A stretch of DNA of 46,714 nt, taken from Halomonas sp. NO4 (GTDB taxonomy: Bacteria > Pseudomonadota > Gammaproteobacteria > Pseudomonadales > Halomonadaceae). A program made the position numbers and the translations under genes. Below are positions 10,331 through 18,477 of the stretch, piece by piece. The notes beneath the pieces are model-generated. The model ran no database searches, was not told the DNA's origin, and saw nothing but the letters and a program-made list of their open reading frames with translations. Location: contig NZ_WHMA01000025.1 of NCBI RefSeq assembly GCF_010994375.1, positions 1 to 46,714 of the forward strand, in the 5' to 3' direction. Every line of letters starts with the position of its first letter. The first letter of the stretch is position 1.

Positions 10331-11491
10331 CTAGCGCCGCGCCAAGAAGCGCTCGAGGCGCGCCACCGCCTCCTCCAGCCGGGCGATGCCGGTGGTGAAG
10401 GCGATGCGCACGTGGTGCTCGCCACCCTGGACGGCGAAGTCGGTGCCCGGGGTGATGGCGACGTTCTCCTCCTCGAGCAGCGCCCGGCAGAAGGCCTCGC
10501 TGTCGCGGCTGTAGTGCGAGATGTCGAGCCACAGGTAGAAGGCGCCCTGGGGCGGCAGCGCCGGCGCCAGCTGCAGCGCAGCGAGCCCGGCAAGCAGGGC
10601 ATCGCGACGCCGGCCGAGCTCGATACGGCGCTGCTCAAGGATGTCGCGGCACTCGGACGTGAAGGCCGCCAGGGCGGCGTGCTGGGCGGGCGTCGGCGCC
10701 GCCAGGAAGACGTTCTGCGCCAGGCGGGTGAGCGGCTCCACCGCCGCCTCGGGCGCCAGCAGCCAGCCCAGGCGCCAGCCGGTCATGCCGAAGTACTTCG
10801 AGAAGCTGTTGACCACGAAGGCATCCGGGGTGATCGACGCCGCCGACAGCGGCGGCAGATCGTAACAGAGCCCCTGGTAGATCTCGTCGACCAGCAGGTG
10901 GCCACCGCGATTCGCCACCGTCTCGGCCACGGCCGCGAGCTGCCCGGCGTCGAGCATGTGGCCGGTGGGGTTGGACGGCGTGGCAAGCATCGCCAGGCGC
11001 GTGGCGTCGTCCCAGTGGTCAGCGACCAGGCCGGCATCGAGCTGCCAGGCACTGGCGTTGTCCACCGGCACGGCATCCACCTCGGCCCCGGCCAGCGCCA
11101 TGAGGTGGCGGTTGCAGGGATAGTTGGGATCGGCCATCAGCACCCGGTCGCCGGCCCCCACCAGCAGCTGGCTGGCCAACAGCAGGGCACCGGAGGCGCC
11201 GGGGGTGACCAGGATGCGCGCCGGGTCGACCGCGGCGCCGAAGTGCTCGGCGTAGTGGCCGGCGATCGCCTCGCGCAGCGCCGGCAGCCCGGCAGCCGGC
11301 GTGTAGCGGGTGTGACCGGCGGCTAGAGCCGCCTGGCCGGCCGCCACCACCGGCTCGGGGGTGGCGAAGTCGGGCTCGCCCACCTCCAGGTGAATGACGT
11401 CATGGCCGGCGGCCTCCCGGGCCTGGGCGATCTCCAGCAGGCTCATCACCCGAAAGGGGGCGACACGCGCGACGCGCGAGTTCCACGGCAT
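10331..11491 (-). CDS. Class I/II pyridoxal-phosphate aminotransferase
   Basis: Fold-type I aspartate-aminotransferase-family enzyme; the substrate cannot be fixed from sequence. The PLP lysine is Lys232 in SFSKYFGMTGWRLGW. Other landmarks are LEVGEPDFATP near residue 38, YTPAAGLPALREAI, TPSNPTGHML and DEIYQGLCY. The carboxylate-binding Arg is in HHVRIAFTTG near the C terminus. ATG 11491 gives 386 residues starting MPWNSRVARVAPFRVM, typical of this subgroup; the open frame upstream adds 20 unlikely residues. It is divergent from dksA and followed 9 bp later by sfsA, a pairing conserved in pseudomonads. Confidence 0.92.
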   Translation of the reverse strand: MPWNSRVARVAPFRVMSLLEIAQAREAAGHDVIHLEVGEPDFATPEPVVAAGQAALAAGHTRYTPAAGLPALREAIAGHYAEHFGAAVDPARILVTPGASGALLLASQLLVGAGDRVLMADPNYPCNRHLMALAGAEVDAVPVDNASAWQLDAGLVADHWDDATRLAMLATPSNPTGHMLDAGQLAAVAETVANRGGHLLVDEIYQGLCYDLPPLSAASITPDAFVVNSFSKYFGMTGWRLGWLLAPEAAVEPLTRLAQNVFLAAPTPAQHAALAAFTSECRDILEQRRIELGRRRDALLAGLAALQLAPALPPQGAFYLWLDISHYSRDSEAFCRALLEEENVAITPGTDFAVQGGEHHVRIAFTTGIARLEEAVARLERFLARR

Positions 11492-11604
11492 GGCAGGCTC
11501 CTTGGCAGCGCTTGGGGGTTGGTGGGCCGGCTCGGCCCGCCGCATGATCACCGGGCCATTCTAGCGACTTTGTCGAATCTCGCCTAAACCCGGCACGCCA
11601 GAGG

Positions 11605-11633
11605 TTGCAAAGCCGGCATTTTTCCGCTAAACA
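11605..11633 (+). promoter_or_regulatory. Candidate sigma-70 promoter of dksA
   Basis: TTGCAA (11605-11610), a 17-bp spacer and TAAACA (11628-11633) lie about 75 bp before dksA. The -35 matches 4/6 and the -10 only 3/6. The placement fits a dksA promoter, but the call is weak. Confidence 0.3.
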
Positions 11634-11709
11634 AGCATGCCTTTGGCGTGAGATACCTGACCCCGTGGCGGGTATTGATCAGCAGTCACTCAAGTAACGA
11701 GGCACTCCC

Positions 11710-12147
11710 ATGCCAGTAGCCGACACCAAGACGGAAGCGCCCAAGAAATTCACCCCGTACGAGCCGGCGCCGGGTGAAGAGTACATGAACGAACAGCAGC
11801 TGGAGCACTTCCGACAGATCCTGCTGGGCTGGAAACAGGAGCTCATGGAGGAGGTGGACCGCACCGTGCGCCACCTTCAGGAGGAGGCGAACAACTACGC
11901 CGACCCCGCCGACCGCGCCACCCAGGAAGAGGGCTTCAGCCTGGAGCTGCGCACCCGCGACCGCGAGCGCAAGCTGCTCAAGAAGATCAACGAGACCCTC
12001 GAGAAGATCGACGAGGAGGACTATGGCTTCTGCGAGGCCTGCGGCGTGGAGATCGGCATCCGCCGCCTGGAAGCCCGTCCCACGGCCACCCTCTGCGTGG
12101 ACTGCAAGACCCTCGCCGAGCTCAAGGAGAAGCAGCTGGGTGGCTGA
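11710..12147 (+). CDS. dksA: RNA polymerase-binding regulator DksA
   Basis: Binds the RNA polymerase secondary channel and with ppGpp redirects transcription away from rRNA and towards amino acid synthesis. The coiled coil spans roughly residues 35-110; its tip holds the conserved DPADRAT segment with the two functional aspartates (residues 60-66). The zinc finger is C-x2-C-x17-C-x2-C: CEAC near 112-115 and CVDC near 133-136. At 145 residues it is the full-length, four-cysteine form, not a cysteine-less paralogue. A hairpin terminator follows at 12173-12196 before gluQ. Confidence 0.98.
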   Translation: MPVADTKTEAPKKFTPYEPAPGEEYMNEQQLEHFRQILLGWKQELMEEVDRTVRHLQEEANNYADPADRATQEEGFSLELRTRDRERKLLKKINETLEKIDEEDYGFCEACGVEIGIRRLEARPTATLCVDCKTLAELKEKQLGG

Positions 12148-12172
12148 GCGGCTGCTTCGCTGCACCCTCGTG

Positions 12173-12196
12173 ACGGGCACCCCAGGGTGCCCGTTT
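12173..12196 (+). terminator. Intrinsic terminator after dksA
   Basis: A 10-bp GC-rich stem (ACGGGCACCC at 12173-12182 with GGGTGCCCGT at 12185-12194) has a very tight loop and a short T run. The T tract is weak, so partial read-through into gluQ is likely. Confidence 0.6.
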
Positions 12197-12227
12197 GCGT
12201 AACGGCCACTCCCGGCAGGAGTCGCCC

Positions 12228-13121
12228 ATGCCCCACTACCGCGGCCGCTTCGCCCCCACGCCCTCCGGGCCGCTGCACTTCGGCTCGCTGGTCGCCGCCC
12301 TGGCCAGCTACCTGGACGCCCGCCAGGCGGGCGGCGAGTGGCTATTGCGCATCGAGAACATCGACCCGCCGCGCTGCGTGCCCGGTGCCGCCGACGCCAT
12401 CCCGCGCCAGCTCGCGGCCTTCGGCCTGCACTGGGACGGCCCGGTGCTCTGGCAGCACGACCGCGACGCCGCCTACCGGACCGCACTGGAGTCACTCATC
12501 GCCCGGCAGCTGGCCTACCCCTGCAGCTGCTCGCGCAAGCAGTGGCGCGACTACCCCATCTACCCGGGCTGGTGTCGCGACGGGCTGAGCGAGCCGGACG
12601 CGCCCGCCGCCTGGCGGCTGCGCAGCGACCGCGGCCTGCGCCCGGTGACCTGGGAGGATCGCCTGTTCGGCCACCAGCACTTCGACCCGGCGCTGCTCGG
12701 CGACGTGGTGCTCCAGCGCAAGGATGGCCTCTGGGCCTATCAGCTCGCCGTGGTGGTGGACGACGCCGACCAGGGGATCAGCGACGTGGTGCGCGGCTTC
12801 GACCTGCTCGACAACACCCCCTGGCAGCGGGCGCTGCAGCACGCCCTGGCGCTGCCCGTGCCGCGCTACCTGCACCTGCCGCTGATCCTGGGCGAGGGCG
12901 AGCAGAAGCTCTCCAAGCAGAACCACGCCCCGCCGATCCCCGAAGACACCGAGGCGGCGCGACCGCTGCTCCACGCCGCCCTGGCGGCACTCGACCAGCG
13001 ACCTCCCGCCGAACTCGCCACGGCGCCGGTCGCCGAGCAGCTCGCCTGGGGCGTGACCCACTGGTCGGTGGCGCGCATTCGCCCGCAATCCACCCGGCGC
13101 ATCGCGGCGCCTTCCGACTGA
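12228..13121 (+). CDS. gluQ: Glutamyl-Q tRNA(Asp) synthetase
   Basis: Truncated paralogue of glutamyl-tRNA synthetase that attaches glutamate to queuosine in the anticodon of tRNA-Asp. The HIGH-equivalent is in RFAPTPSGPLHFGSL (residues 5-19) and the KMSKS-equivalent is KLSKQN near 226-231. The zinc ligands typical of GluQRS are seen as CSCS and YPGWC near residues 99-120. There is no anticodon-binding domain; the 297-residue length matches the family. Start 12228 is chosen because the core begins immediately after it. It sits between dksA and the cbr genes exactly as in Pseudomonas. Confidence 0.95.
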   Translation: MPHYRGRFAPTPSGPLHFGSLVAALASYLDARQAGGEWLLRIENIDPPRCVPGAADAIPRQLAAFGLHWDGPVLWQHDRDAAYRTALESLIARQLAYPCSCSRKQWRDYPIYPGWCRDGLSEPDAPAAWRLRSDRGLRPVTWEDRLFGHQHFDPALLGDVVLQRKDGLWAYQLAVVVDDADQGISDVVRGFDLLDNTPWQRALQHALALPVPRYLHLPLILGEGEQKLSKQNHAPPIPEDTEAARPLLHAALAALDQRPPAELATAPVAEQLAWGVTHWSVARIRPQSTRRIAAPSD

Positions 13122-13135
13122 GCGAGGCACCGGCC

Positions 13136-13312
13136 ATGTACGTCTACCGCATCATGCTGCTGCTGGTGTTCGTGGGTTACTTGCTCTCGCCGCTGCTGAT
13201 GAGCGGCTGGTCGAGCCCCGGCGTGGCCTGGTACCGTCCCTTCGCCATCTGGGGCGTGCTGATCGCCCTCACCCTGTGGCTGGAGCAGAAGAGGAAACTC
13301 GATGAGCGCTGA
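13136..13312 (+). CDS. cbrX: Small membrane protein, CbrX-like
   Basis: A 58-residue protein with two hydrophobic segments (residues 5-23, IMLLLVFVGYLLSPL, and 35-50, FAIWGVLIALTLW) and a charged end, EQKRKLDER. It starts 14 bp after gluQ and its last 11 bases overlap the start of cbrA; the cbrA Shine-Dalgarno (GAGGAAA) lies inside it. Pseudomonas has a small gene, cbrX, in this place that is translationally coupled to cbrA. Position, size and overlap support the same role here; the name is transferred by synteny, as sequence similarity over so short a protein cannot be judged by eye. Confidence 0.7.
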   Translation: MYVYRIMLLLVFVGYLLSPLLMSGWSSPGVAWYRPFAIWGVLIALTLWLEQKRKLDER

Positions 13313-16274
13313 GCTGGCGCGCCTCTCCCCGGGCGGCCTGGTCGCCCTGGGTACCGGCTACCTGCTGGTGCTCTTCCTGCTGGCCCTGGCCGTGGAGCGC
13401 GGCTGGGTCGGCCGCGCCGTGACCCGCCATCCTGCCGTCTACACGCTGGCACTGGGCGTCTACGCCAGCGCCTGGGCGATCTACGGCAGCCTGGAGCTTG
13501 CCGCCAGCAGCGGCTACGGCTACCTCGCCTACTACCTGGGCGTGGCCGGCGCCTTCCTGCTCGCCCCGGTGCTGCTGGTGCCCATTCAGCGCTTGACGCG
13601 CAGCTATCAGCTCGCCTCCCTGGCCGACCTCTTCGCCTTCCGCTTCCGCTCGCGCTGGGTGGGCACCCTGATCACCGTGGTCAGCCTGCTCGCCGTGCTC
13701 CCGCTGCTTGCCCTGCAGGTGCAGACCCTGGGCGACAGCATCCAGCTGTTGACCGGCGCCGCCTCGCCGGGCCTGCTGGCACTGGTCTTCTGCGCCCTGA
13801 GCGCCCTGTTCGCGATGCTCTTCGGCGCCCGCCACAGCCGCCTGCACGCCCGCCACGACACCCTGCTCGCGGTGATCGCCTTCGAGTCGGTGATCAAGCT
13901 CGGCGCCCTGCTGACCCTCGGTGCCGTCGCCCTGTTCGGCGTCTTCCACGGCCCCGCCGATCTCCAGGCGTGGCTCGACGGCCCCGGCCAGCTGCACCAG
14001 GCCGCCAGCGCCCAGCCCGATGCCGCCCACTGGCGCACCCTGCTGCTGCTCTTCTTCGCTGCGGCGCTGCTCATGCCGCACATGTTCCACATCACCTTCG
14101 CCGAGACGCTGTCGCGGCGCACCCTGCTGCAGGCGAGCTGGACCCTGCCGCTCTTCCTGCTGCTGATGGCCATTCCGGTGCCGCTGATCCTGTGGGCCGC
14201 CCAGGCCCAGGGGCATGACCAGGCCGTGGGTAGCGCCTACCTGGCGTTCATGTTGTCGGAGGCCGCCTGGGTGGGGGCGCTCGCCTTCCTGGCCGGCCTG
14301 GCCGCGGCGAGTGGCACCATGATCATCATCGCCCTGGCCCTGTCGGGGATGATCCTCAACCACGTGCTGCTGGTCGCCCACCCGCCCGACGCCCAGCCCG
14401 ATCTCTACCGCTGGCTGCGCTGGCTGCGCCGGGCGCTGATCGCCGCGGTGATCCTCGGCGGCTGGCTCTTCTATCACCTGATCGGCGTACACCACGACCT
14501 GACCACCCTGGGGCTCGCCGCCTTCGTCGGCATGGCGCAGTGCCTGCCGGGCCTGCTGGCGCTGCTCTACTGGCCCGGGGCCAATCGCAAGGGGATGGTC
14601 GCGGGGCTCACGGTCGGCACCCTGATATGGCTGGCCGGCCTGTGGCTGCCGCTGCTCGCCGGCTGGCCGGCGCTGGTGCTCATTCCCCCGGGGCTGGAGG
14701 GCCTTGCCGGCGAGCCCGGCTGGTACGTCGTGGCGCTGGTCTCGCTGGCCGCCAACAGCCTGATTCTCATCCTGGTATCGCTGGCCAGCCACACCTCCGC
14801 CGGCGAGCGTGCCGCCGCCGAGGCGTGCTCGGTGGACGCGGTGATCCGCCCCAAGCGCCTGCCGCTGCAGGCTGCCACCGGCGCCGACTTCACGCATCAC
14901 CTGGCGCGGGCGCTGGGCAAGGAGGTCGCCGAGCGGGAGGTGGAGCGCGCCCTGGCCGACCTCGGCCTGTCGCCGCTCGACGGGCGCCCCTATGCGCTGC
15001 GCCGGCTGCGTGACCGCATCCAGGCCAATCTCTCCGGCCTGATGGGCCCCTCGGTGGCCCAGGACATCGTCGACCGCTACCTGCCCTATCGCCACGGGGG
15101 CCAGGATGCCACCGAGGACATCCACTTCGTCGAGAGCCGCCTGGAGGCCTACCGCTCACGGCTCACCGGCCTGGCCCGCGAACTCGACGGCCTGCGCCGC
15201 TACCACCGCCGCATCCTCGCCCGCCTGCCCGTGGGCCTGTGCACCTTCGGCGTCGACGACGAGCTGCTGATGTGGAACGACGCCCTGGCCGAGCTCTCCG
15301 GCATCGACGGCACAAGCGTGGTCGGTGCTCGCCGCGACGGCCTGCCAGCCCCCTGGGGCGAGCTGCTCGGTCGCCTGCTCGCGGCACCGGACGATCACCT
15401 CTACAAGCAGCCGGTGACACTTGGCGGCACCACCCGCTACCTGACGCTGCACCGCGCCGAGCTGCCCGCCGACGACGACCTCCGCGGCGGCACGGTGATC
15501 CTGATCGAGGATCACAGCGAGCTGAAGTGGCTGGAGGACGAACTGGTCCATGCCGCGCGGCTCGCCTCCATCGGGCAGGTGGCCGCCGGCGTGGCCCACG
15601 AGATCGGCAACCCCATCACCGGCATCTCGTCGCTGGCCCAGAACCTGCGCTACGACACCGAGGACCCCCAGGTGCTGGAGACCGCCGGGCAGATACAGCA
15701 GCTCACCGACCGCGTCTCGCGCATCGTCTCCTCGCTGGTCGGCTTCGCCCATGGCGGGCGCCATGTGGGCGGCAGCCGCTTCGCGCCGGTGGCCATCGCC
15801 ACGGTCACCGAGGAGGCACTGCACTTGATCCGCCTGGCGCGCTCGGGCGAGGATGTCCATTACCGTAATCTCTGCACGCCCGACCTGGAGGCGATCGGCG
15901 ACGCCCAGCGGCTGCAGCAGGTGATGATCAATCTGCTCAGCAACGCCCGGGACGCCAGCGAGCCCGGCGGAGAGATCACCGTCGCGGCCGACCGCGAGGG
16001 CGACTGGCTCAAGGTCAGCGTCACCGACGAGGGCCACGGACTCGACGACCGAATGCGCGAGCACCTGTTCGAGCCGTTCACCACCACCAAGCCGCCGGGT
16101 GAGGGAACCGGCCTGGGGCTGCCGCTGGTCTACAGCATCGTTGCCGAGCACCACGGACGGATCGAGATCGACTCGCCGCCTCCCGACCGGACGCGCGGCA
16201 CCCGCATCAGCCTCTGGCTGCCCACCGACCGACAGGATGGTGACACCACCGATGAGCCGGATTCTGATCGTTGA
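13302..16274 (+). CDS. cbrA: Transporter-fused sensor kinase CbrA
   Basis: Membrane histidine kinase of the CbrA/CbrB system, which controls carbon and nitrogen source use. Residues 1 to about 500 form an SLC5-type sodium/solute symporter domain with about 13 hydrophobic helices. A STAC-like linker follows (near 525-595), then a PAS domain (near 637-733). The DHp helix contains the phosphorylated His766 in VAHEIGNP. The ATPase domain has the N box [10 protein letters not shown] (near 875), DEGHGLDD and [10 protein letters not shown]. The 990-residue length is as in Pseudomonas, where CbrA is linked to histidine uptake. It overlaps the upstream small ORF by 11 bp and cbrB by 23 bp, so the three are probably coupled. 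Confidence 0.96.
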   Translation: MSAELARLSPGGLVALGTGYLLVLFLLALAVERGWVGRAVTRHPAVYTLALGVYASAWAIYGSLELAASSGYGYLAYYLGVAGAFLLAPVLLVPIQRLTRSYQLASLADLFAFRFRSRWVGTLITVVSLLAVLPLLALQVQTLGDSIQLLTGAASPGLLALVFCALSALFAMLFGARHSRLHARHDTLLAVIAFESVIKLGALLTLGAVALFGVFHGPADLQAWLDGPGQLHQAASAQPDAAHWRTLLLLFFAAALLMPHMFHITFAETLSRRTLLQASWTLPLFLLLMAIPVPLILWAAQAQGHDQAVGSAYLAFMLSEAAWVGALAFLAGLAAASGTMIIIALALSGMILNHVLLVAHPPDAQPDLYRWLRWLRRALIAAVILGGWLFYHLIGVHHDLTTLGLAAFVGMAQCLPGLLALLYWPGANRKGMVAGLTVGTLIWLAGLWLPLLAGWPALVLIPPGLEGLAGEPGWYVVALVSLAANSLILILVSLASHTSAGERAAAEACSVDAVIRPKRLPLQAATGADFTHHLARALGKEVAEREVERALADLGLSPLDGRPYALRRLRDRIQANLSGLMGPSVAQDIVDRYLPYRHGGQDATEDIHFVESRLEAYRSRLTGLARELDGLRRYHRRILARLPVGLCTFGVDDELLMWNDALAELSGIDGTSVVGARRDGLPAPWGELLGRLLAAPDDHLYKQPVTLGGTTRYLTLHRAELPADDDLRGGTVILIEDHSELKWLEDELVHAARLASIGQVAAGVAHEIGNPITGISSLAQNLRYDTEDPQVLETAGQIQQLTDRVSRIVSSLVGFAHGGRHVGGSRFAPVAIATVTEEALHLIRLARSGEDVHYRNLCTPDLEAIGDAQRLQQVMINLLSNARDASEPGGEITVAADREGDWLKVSVTDEGHGLDDRMREHLFEPFTTTKPPGEGTGLGLPLVYSIVAEHHGRIEIDSPPPDRTRGTRISLWLPTDRQDGDTTDEPDSDR

Positions 16275-17646
16275 AGACGAAGCCATCATCCGCACGGCCC
16301 TGCGCCGCCTGCTCGAGCGCCACGACTATCGCGTCAGCGAGGCCGGCTCCGTGGACGACGCCCTGGCCCTGGAGCCGAACGGCTTCGACCTGGTGATCAG
16401 CGACCTGCGCCTGCCGGGCGAGCCCGGTACCGAGCTGATTGCACGCGCGGCACCGACGCCGGTGCTGATCATGACCAGCTACGCCAGCATGCGCTCGGCG
16501 GTCGATGCCCTCAAGCAGGGGGCAGTGGACTATGTCGCCAAGCCCTTCGATCACGACGAGCTGCTGGAAACCGTGGCCCGCGTGCTGCACCAGCAGGCGT
16601 CGCGGTACACCGAACCCCCGGACATCACCGACAAGGCCGGCGCCCGCCATCAGATGATCGGCGAGTGTTCGGCCATGCAGGCGGTCTACACGCGCATCCG
16701 CAAGACCGCCCCAGCCGACGTCACCGTGCTGATCCAGGGCGAGTCGGGCACCGGCAAGGAGCTGGTGGCGCGCGCCCTCCACCAGCAGAGCCAGCGCACC
16801 CACGCCCCGCTGATCTGCGTCAACTGCGCTGCCATCCCCGAAACGCTGATCGAATCGGAGCTGTTCGGCCACGAGAAGGGCGCCTTCACCGGGGCCAGCG
16901 CCGCGCGTACCGGCCTGGTGGAAGCCGCCGACGGCGGCACCCTCTTCCTCGACGAGATCGGCGAGCTCCCGCTGGACGCCCAGGCGCGCCTGCTGCGCGT
17001 GCTGCAGGAGGGCGAGATCCGCCGCATCGGCTCGGTGGAGACACGCCACGTGGACGTGCGGTTGATCGCCGCCACCCATCGCGACCTGCGCGCACTCTCC
17101 AAGACCGGCGAGTTCCGCCTCGACCTCTACTATCGCCTCAACGTGATGCAAATCGACCTGCCGCCGCTGCGCGACCGCGAGGACGACATCCTGATGATCG
17201 CCGACGTGCTGCTGGAGAAGGCGTGCCGCCGCCACGGTCGCAGCGGCCTGCGCCTCTCCCGCGCCACCCGCCAGGAAATTCGCCAATACCCCTGGCCCGG
17301 CAACGTGCGCGAACTCGAGAACGCCCTGGAGCGCGGCGTCATCCTCGCCGAGGGGCACCTGATCCACCCCGATGACCTGGGCCTCACCCCGGGGCCGGCC
17401 AGCGTCGCCCGCCCCCCGGCCGAGCCGACCCCGCGCAGCCTCGAATCCGCCGCGGACGACGCGGCCGAGGGCGAGGAGGACCTCTCGCTGGAGGACTACT
17501 TCCAGCACTTCGTGCTCGAGCACCAGGACCAGATGAGCGAGACCGAACTGGCCCAGAAGCTCGGCATCAGTCGCAAGTGCCTGTGGGAGCGCCGCCAGCG
17601 CCTGGGCATCCCGCGCAAGAAGCCGGCACGCCGCACGGCCAGCTGA
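16252..17646 (+). CDS. cbrB: Sigma-54-dependent response regulator CbrB
   Basis: NtrC-family activator paired with CbrA. The receiver domain (1-120) has the acceptor Asp51 in VISDLRLPG and the acidic pair in VEDE. The AAA+ domain has Walker A GESGTGKE (163-170), the sigma-54-contacting GAFTGA loop intact at 210-215, and Walker B LFLDEIGE with Asp234-Glu235. A Fis-type helix-turn-helix ends the protein ([18 protein letters not shown], near 425-445). The length is 464 residues. The start lies 23 bp inside cbrA. The intact GAFTGA loop predicts sigma-54 promoters as targets, and one lies about 220 bp downstream, in front of the CrcZ-like RNA. Confidence 0.96.
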   Translation: MSRILIVEDEAIIRTALRRLLERHDYRVSEAGSVDDALALEPNGFDLVISDLRLPGEPGTELIARAAPTPVLIMTSYASMRSAVDALKQGAVDYVAKPFDHDELLETVARVLHQQASRYTEPPDITDKAGARHQMIGECSAMQAVYTRIRKTAPADVTVLIQGESGTGKELVARALHQQSQRTHAPLICVNCAAIPETLIESELFGHEKGAFTGASAARTGLVEAADGGTLFLDEIGELPLDAQARLLRVLQEGEIRRIGSVETRHVDVRLIAATHRDLRALSKTGEFRLDLYYRLNVMQIDLPPLRDREDDILMIADVLLEKACRRHGRSGLRLSRATRQEIRQYPWPGNVRELENALERGVILAEGHLIHPDDLGLTPGPASVARPPAEPTPRSLESAADDAAEGEEDLSLEDYFQHFVLEHQDQMSETELAQKLGISRKCLWERRQRLGIPRKKPARRTAS

Positions 17647-17739
17647 GTCTGCCAGGCCACCGCTACGACCATGGTTGAACGCCCGGCACACCCGCGCCTT
17701 GCCGGGAATTGTCGTGCGCCCCCGGCGACTTCTGCACCA

Positions 17740-17794
17740 GGTGTTACCTTCCCACACAGCAAGCGCCCCGCTTTGGCGCGAAGGCGGTAACACA
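17740..17794 (+). promoter_or_regulatory. Putative CbrB upstream activator sites for crcZ
   Basis: Two inverted sites face each other: GGTGTTACC (17740-17748) and GGTAACACA (17786-17794), start to start 46 bp. The hexamers TGTTAC and GTAACA are those I recall as the half-sites of Pseudomonas putida CbrB, although the spacing there is shorter. The pair is centred about 125 bp upstream of the predicted start of the RNA, a normal distance for an NtrC-type activator. The sequence between cbrB and this site (17647-17739) holds only a 7-bp hairpin (17682-17706) without a T run. Confidence 0.7.
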
Positions 17795-17866
17795 TCCTCC
17801 GCTCACGCCTCCGCTCGCGCCGCCGTGATTTTATAGCCAGCTGTTTTCCCAGAAAAAAGACCATCA

Positions 17867-17882
17867 TGGCACATGGCATGCA
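17867..17882 (+). promoter_or_regulatory. Sigma-54 promoter of the CrcZ-like RNA
   Basis: TGGCAC (17867-17872), five bases, then ATGCA (17878-17882) gives the invariant GG-N10-GC spacing (17868-17869 and 17880-17881). This agrees with the consensus TGGCAC-N5-TTGCA at all but one position. The predicted start is about 17893. The AT-rich stretch at 17828-17860 could ease DNA bending between the activator sites and the promoter. Confidence 0.85.
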
Positions 17883-17892
17883 ACTCCCATGG

Positions 17893-18386
17893 CAAGAAAA
17901 ACAACATCCGGCTGTCCCCGCGCCAACAACAACAACCAGGCGGCCAGGCGAGACAGGGCCCGTGCCAACAACAACAACCACGGGCCGTGGGATGACGCGG
18001 AAACGGGCGCAACAACAACTACACAGGCCCCGGCATCTTCCGCCCTTCGCTCCCCAACAACAACAATCAGCGAAGCACCGGATCCATCAGGACGCGACGC
18101 GCTCACTCGGCCACCAACAAGAACAAGGGCCGTCACGGCGCACCTTCGGCCAACAACAGCAACAAGCCGAAGGGAGGCAATCTGAATGCCGTCGTGGTTG
18201 GATTATTGTTTTGAATACGAGACGGTCGCTATCAGGAACGTCGACAAGCACAACAACACGGCTTGCCTGTGAACGCCTTGGTGACTGTGGTGCGTATTCA
18301 AGGCGATGCGCCATCACGAAGAAGAAACAGCCGCATGGATGCAGCGTTTTCGACCTGTCAGAGGAGGCCTTCGGGCCTCCTCTTTT
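17893..18386 (+). ncRNA. crcZ: CrcZ-like Hfq/Crc-titrating small RNA
   Basis: Predicted transcript of about 494 nt, similar in size to the roughly 407-nt CrcZ of P. aeruginosa, and in the same place between cbrB and pcnB. It carries six separate exact matches to the Hfq/Crc target motif AANAAYAA: 17897, 17925 (double), 17967 (double), 18011, 18056 (double) and 18119. One-mismatch copies lie at 18152-18165 and 18252. Several CA runs sit in loops of perfect stems: 17957-17964/17979-17986 (8 bp), 18045-18051/18069-18075 (7 bp), 18108-18112/18128-18132 (5 bp), 18143-18150/18166-18173 (8 bp) and 18245-18249/18261-18265 (5 bp). A 9-bp stem (18211-18219/18293-18301) closes a 3' domain. Expected role: when CbrAB is active, the RNA soaks up Hfq/Crc and releases repressed catabolic mRNAs. 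Function is inferred from motif, promoter and synteny. Confidence 0.9.
18361..18386 (+). terminator. Intrinsic terminator of the CrcZ-like RNA
   Basis: Perfect 9-bp stem GAGGAGGCC (18361-18369) and GGCCTCCTC (18374-18382) with a stable TTCG loop, followed by TTTT. It defines the 3' end of the RNA and separates it from pcnB. Confidence 0.93.
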
Positions 18387-18410
18387 GCTGTGGGCGCCAC
18401 CCACGGGTGT

Positions 18411-18439
18411 TTCCCAAGGTGTCGGGGGTCGGCTACACT
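18411..18439 (+). promoter_or_regulatory. Candidate sigma-70 promoter of pcnB
   Basis: TTCCCA (18411-18416), a 17-bp spacer and TACACT (18434-18439) lie about 40 bp before the pcnB start, after the RNA terminator. Both boxes match 4/6. A separate promoter is needed here, because the terminator at 18386 should block read-through. Confidence 0.45.
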
Positions 18440-18477
18440 CTAGGGTTTTCGCACACCGCGCGAGGCGATATCGCCGC

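Noticed and set aside
9722..11326. 534-codon plus-strand frame opposite sfsA and the aminotransferase
   Set aside because: Composition is Gly/Arg/His/Gln-rich without motifs, and the minus strand encodes two clear enzymes.
17864..18136. Minus-strand frame across the crcZ promoter
   Set aside because: It is caused by the complementary TTG repeats read as Val/Leu runs and has no start context.
17893..18386. CRISPR array or tandem repeat locus as an explanation of the CAA runs
   Set aside because: The repeated unit is 3 nt, spacing is irregular (about 28-63 nt) and there is no longer conserved repeat; the motif and promoter fit an Hfq/Crc-binding RNA better.
17866..18477. Long open frames across the crcZ region encoding runs of Gln, Asn or Thr
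   Set aside because: The runs are simply CAA repeats read in three frames. The first plus-strand ATG (17889) lies before the predicted RNA start, no Shine-Dalgarno is present, and composition is unlike neighbouring proteins.
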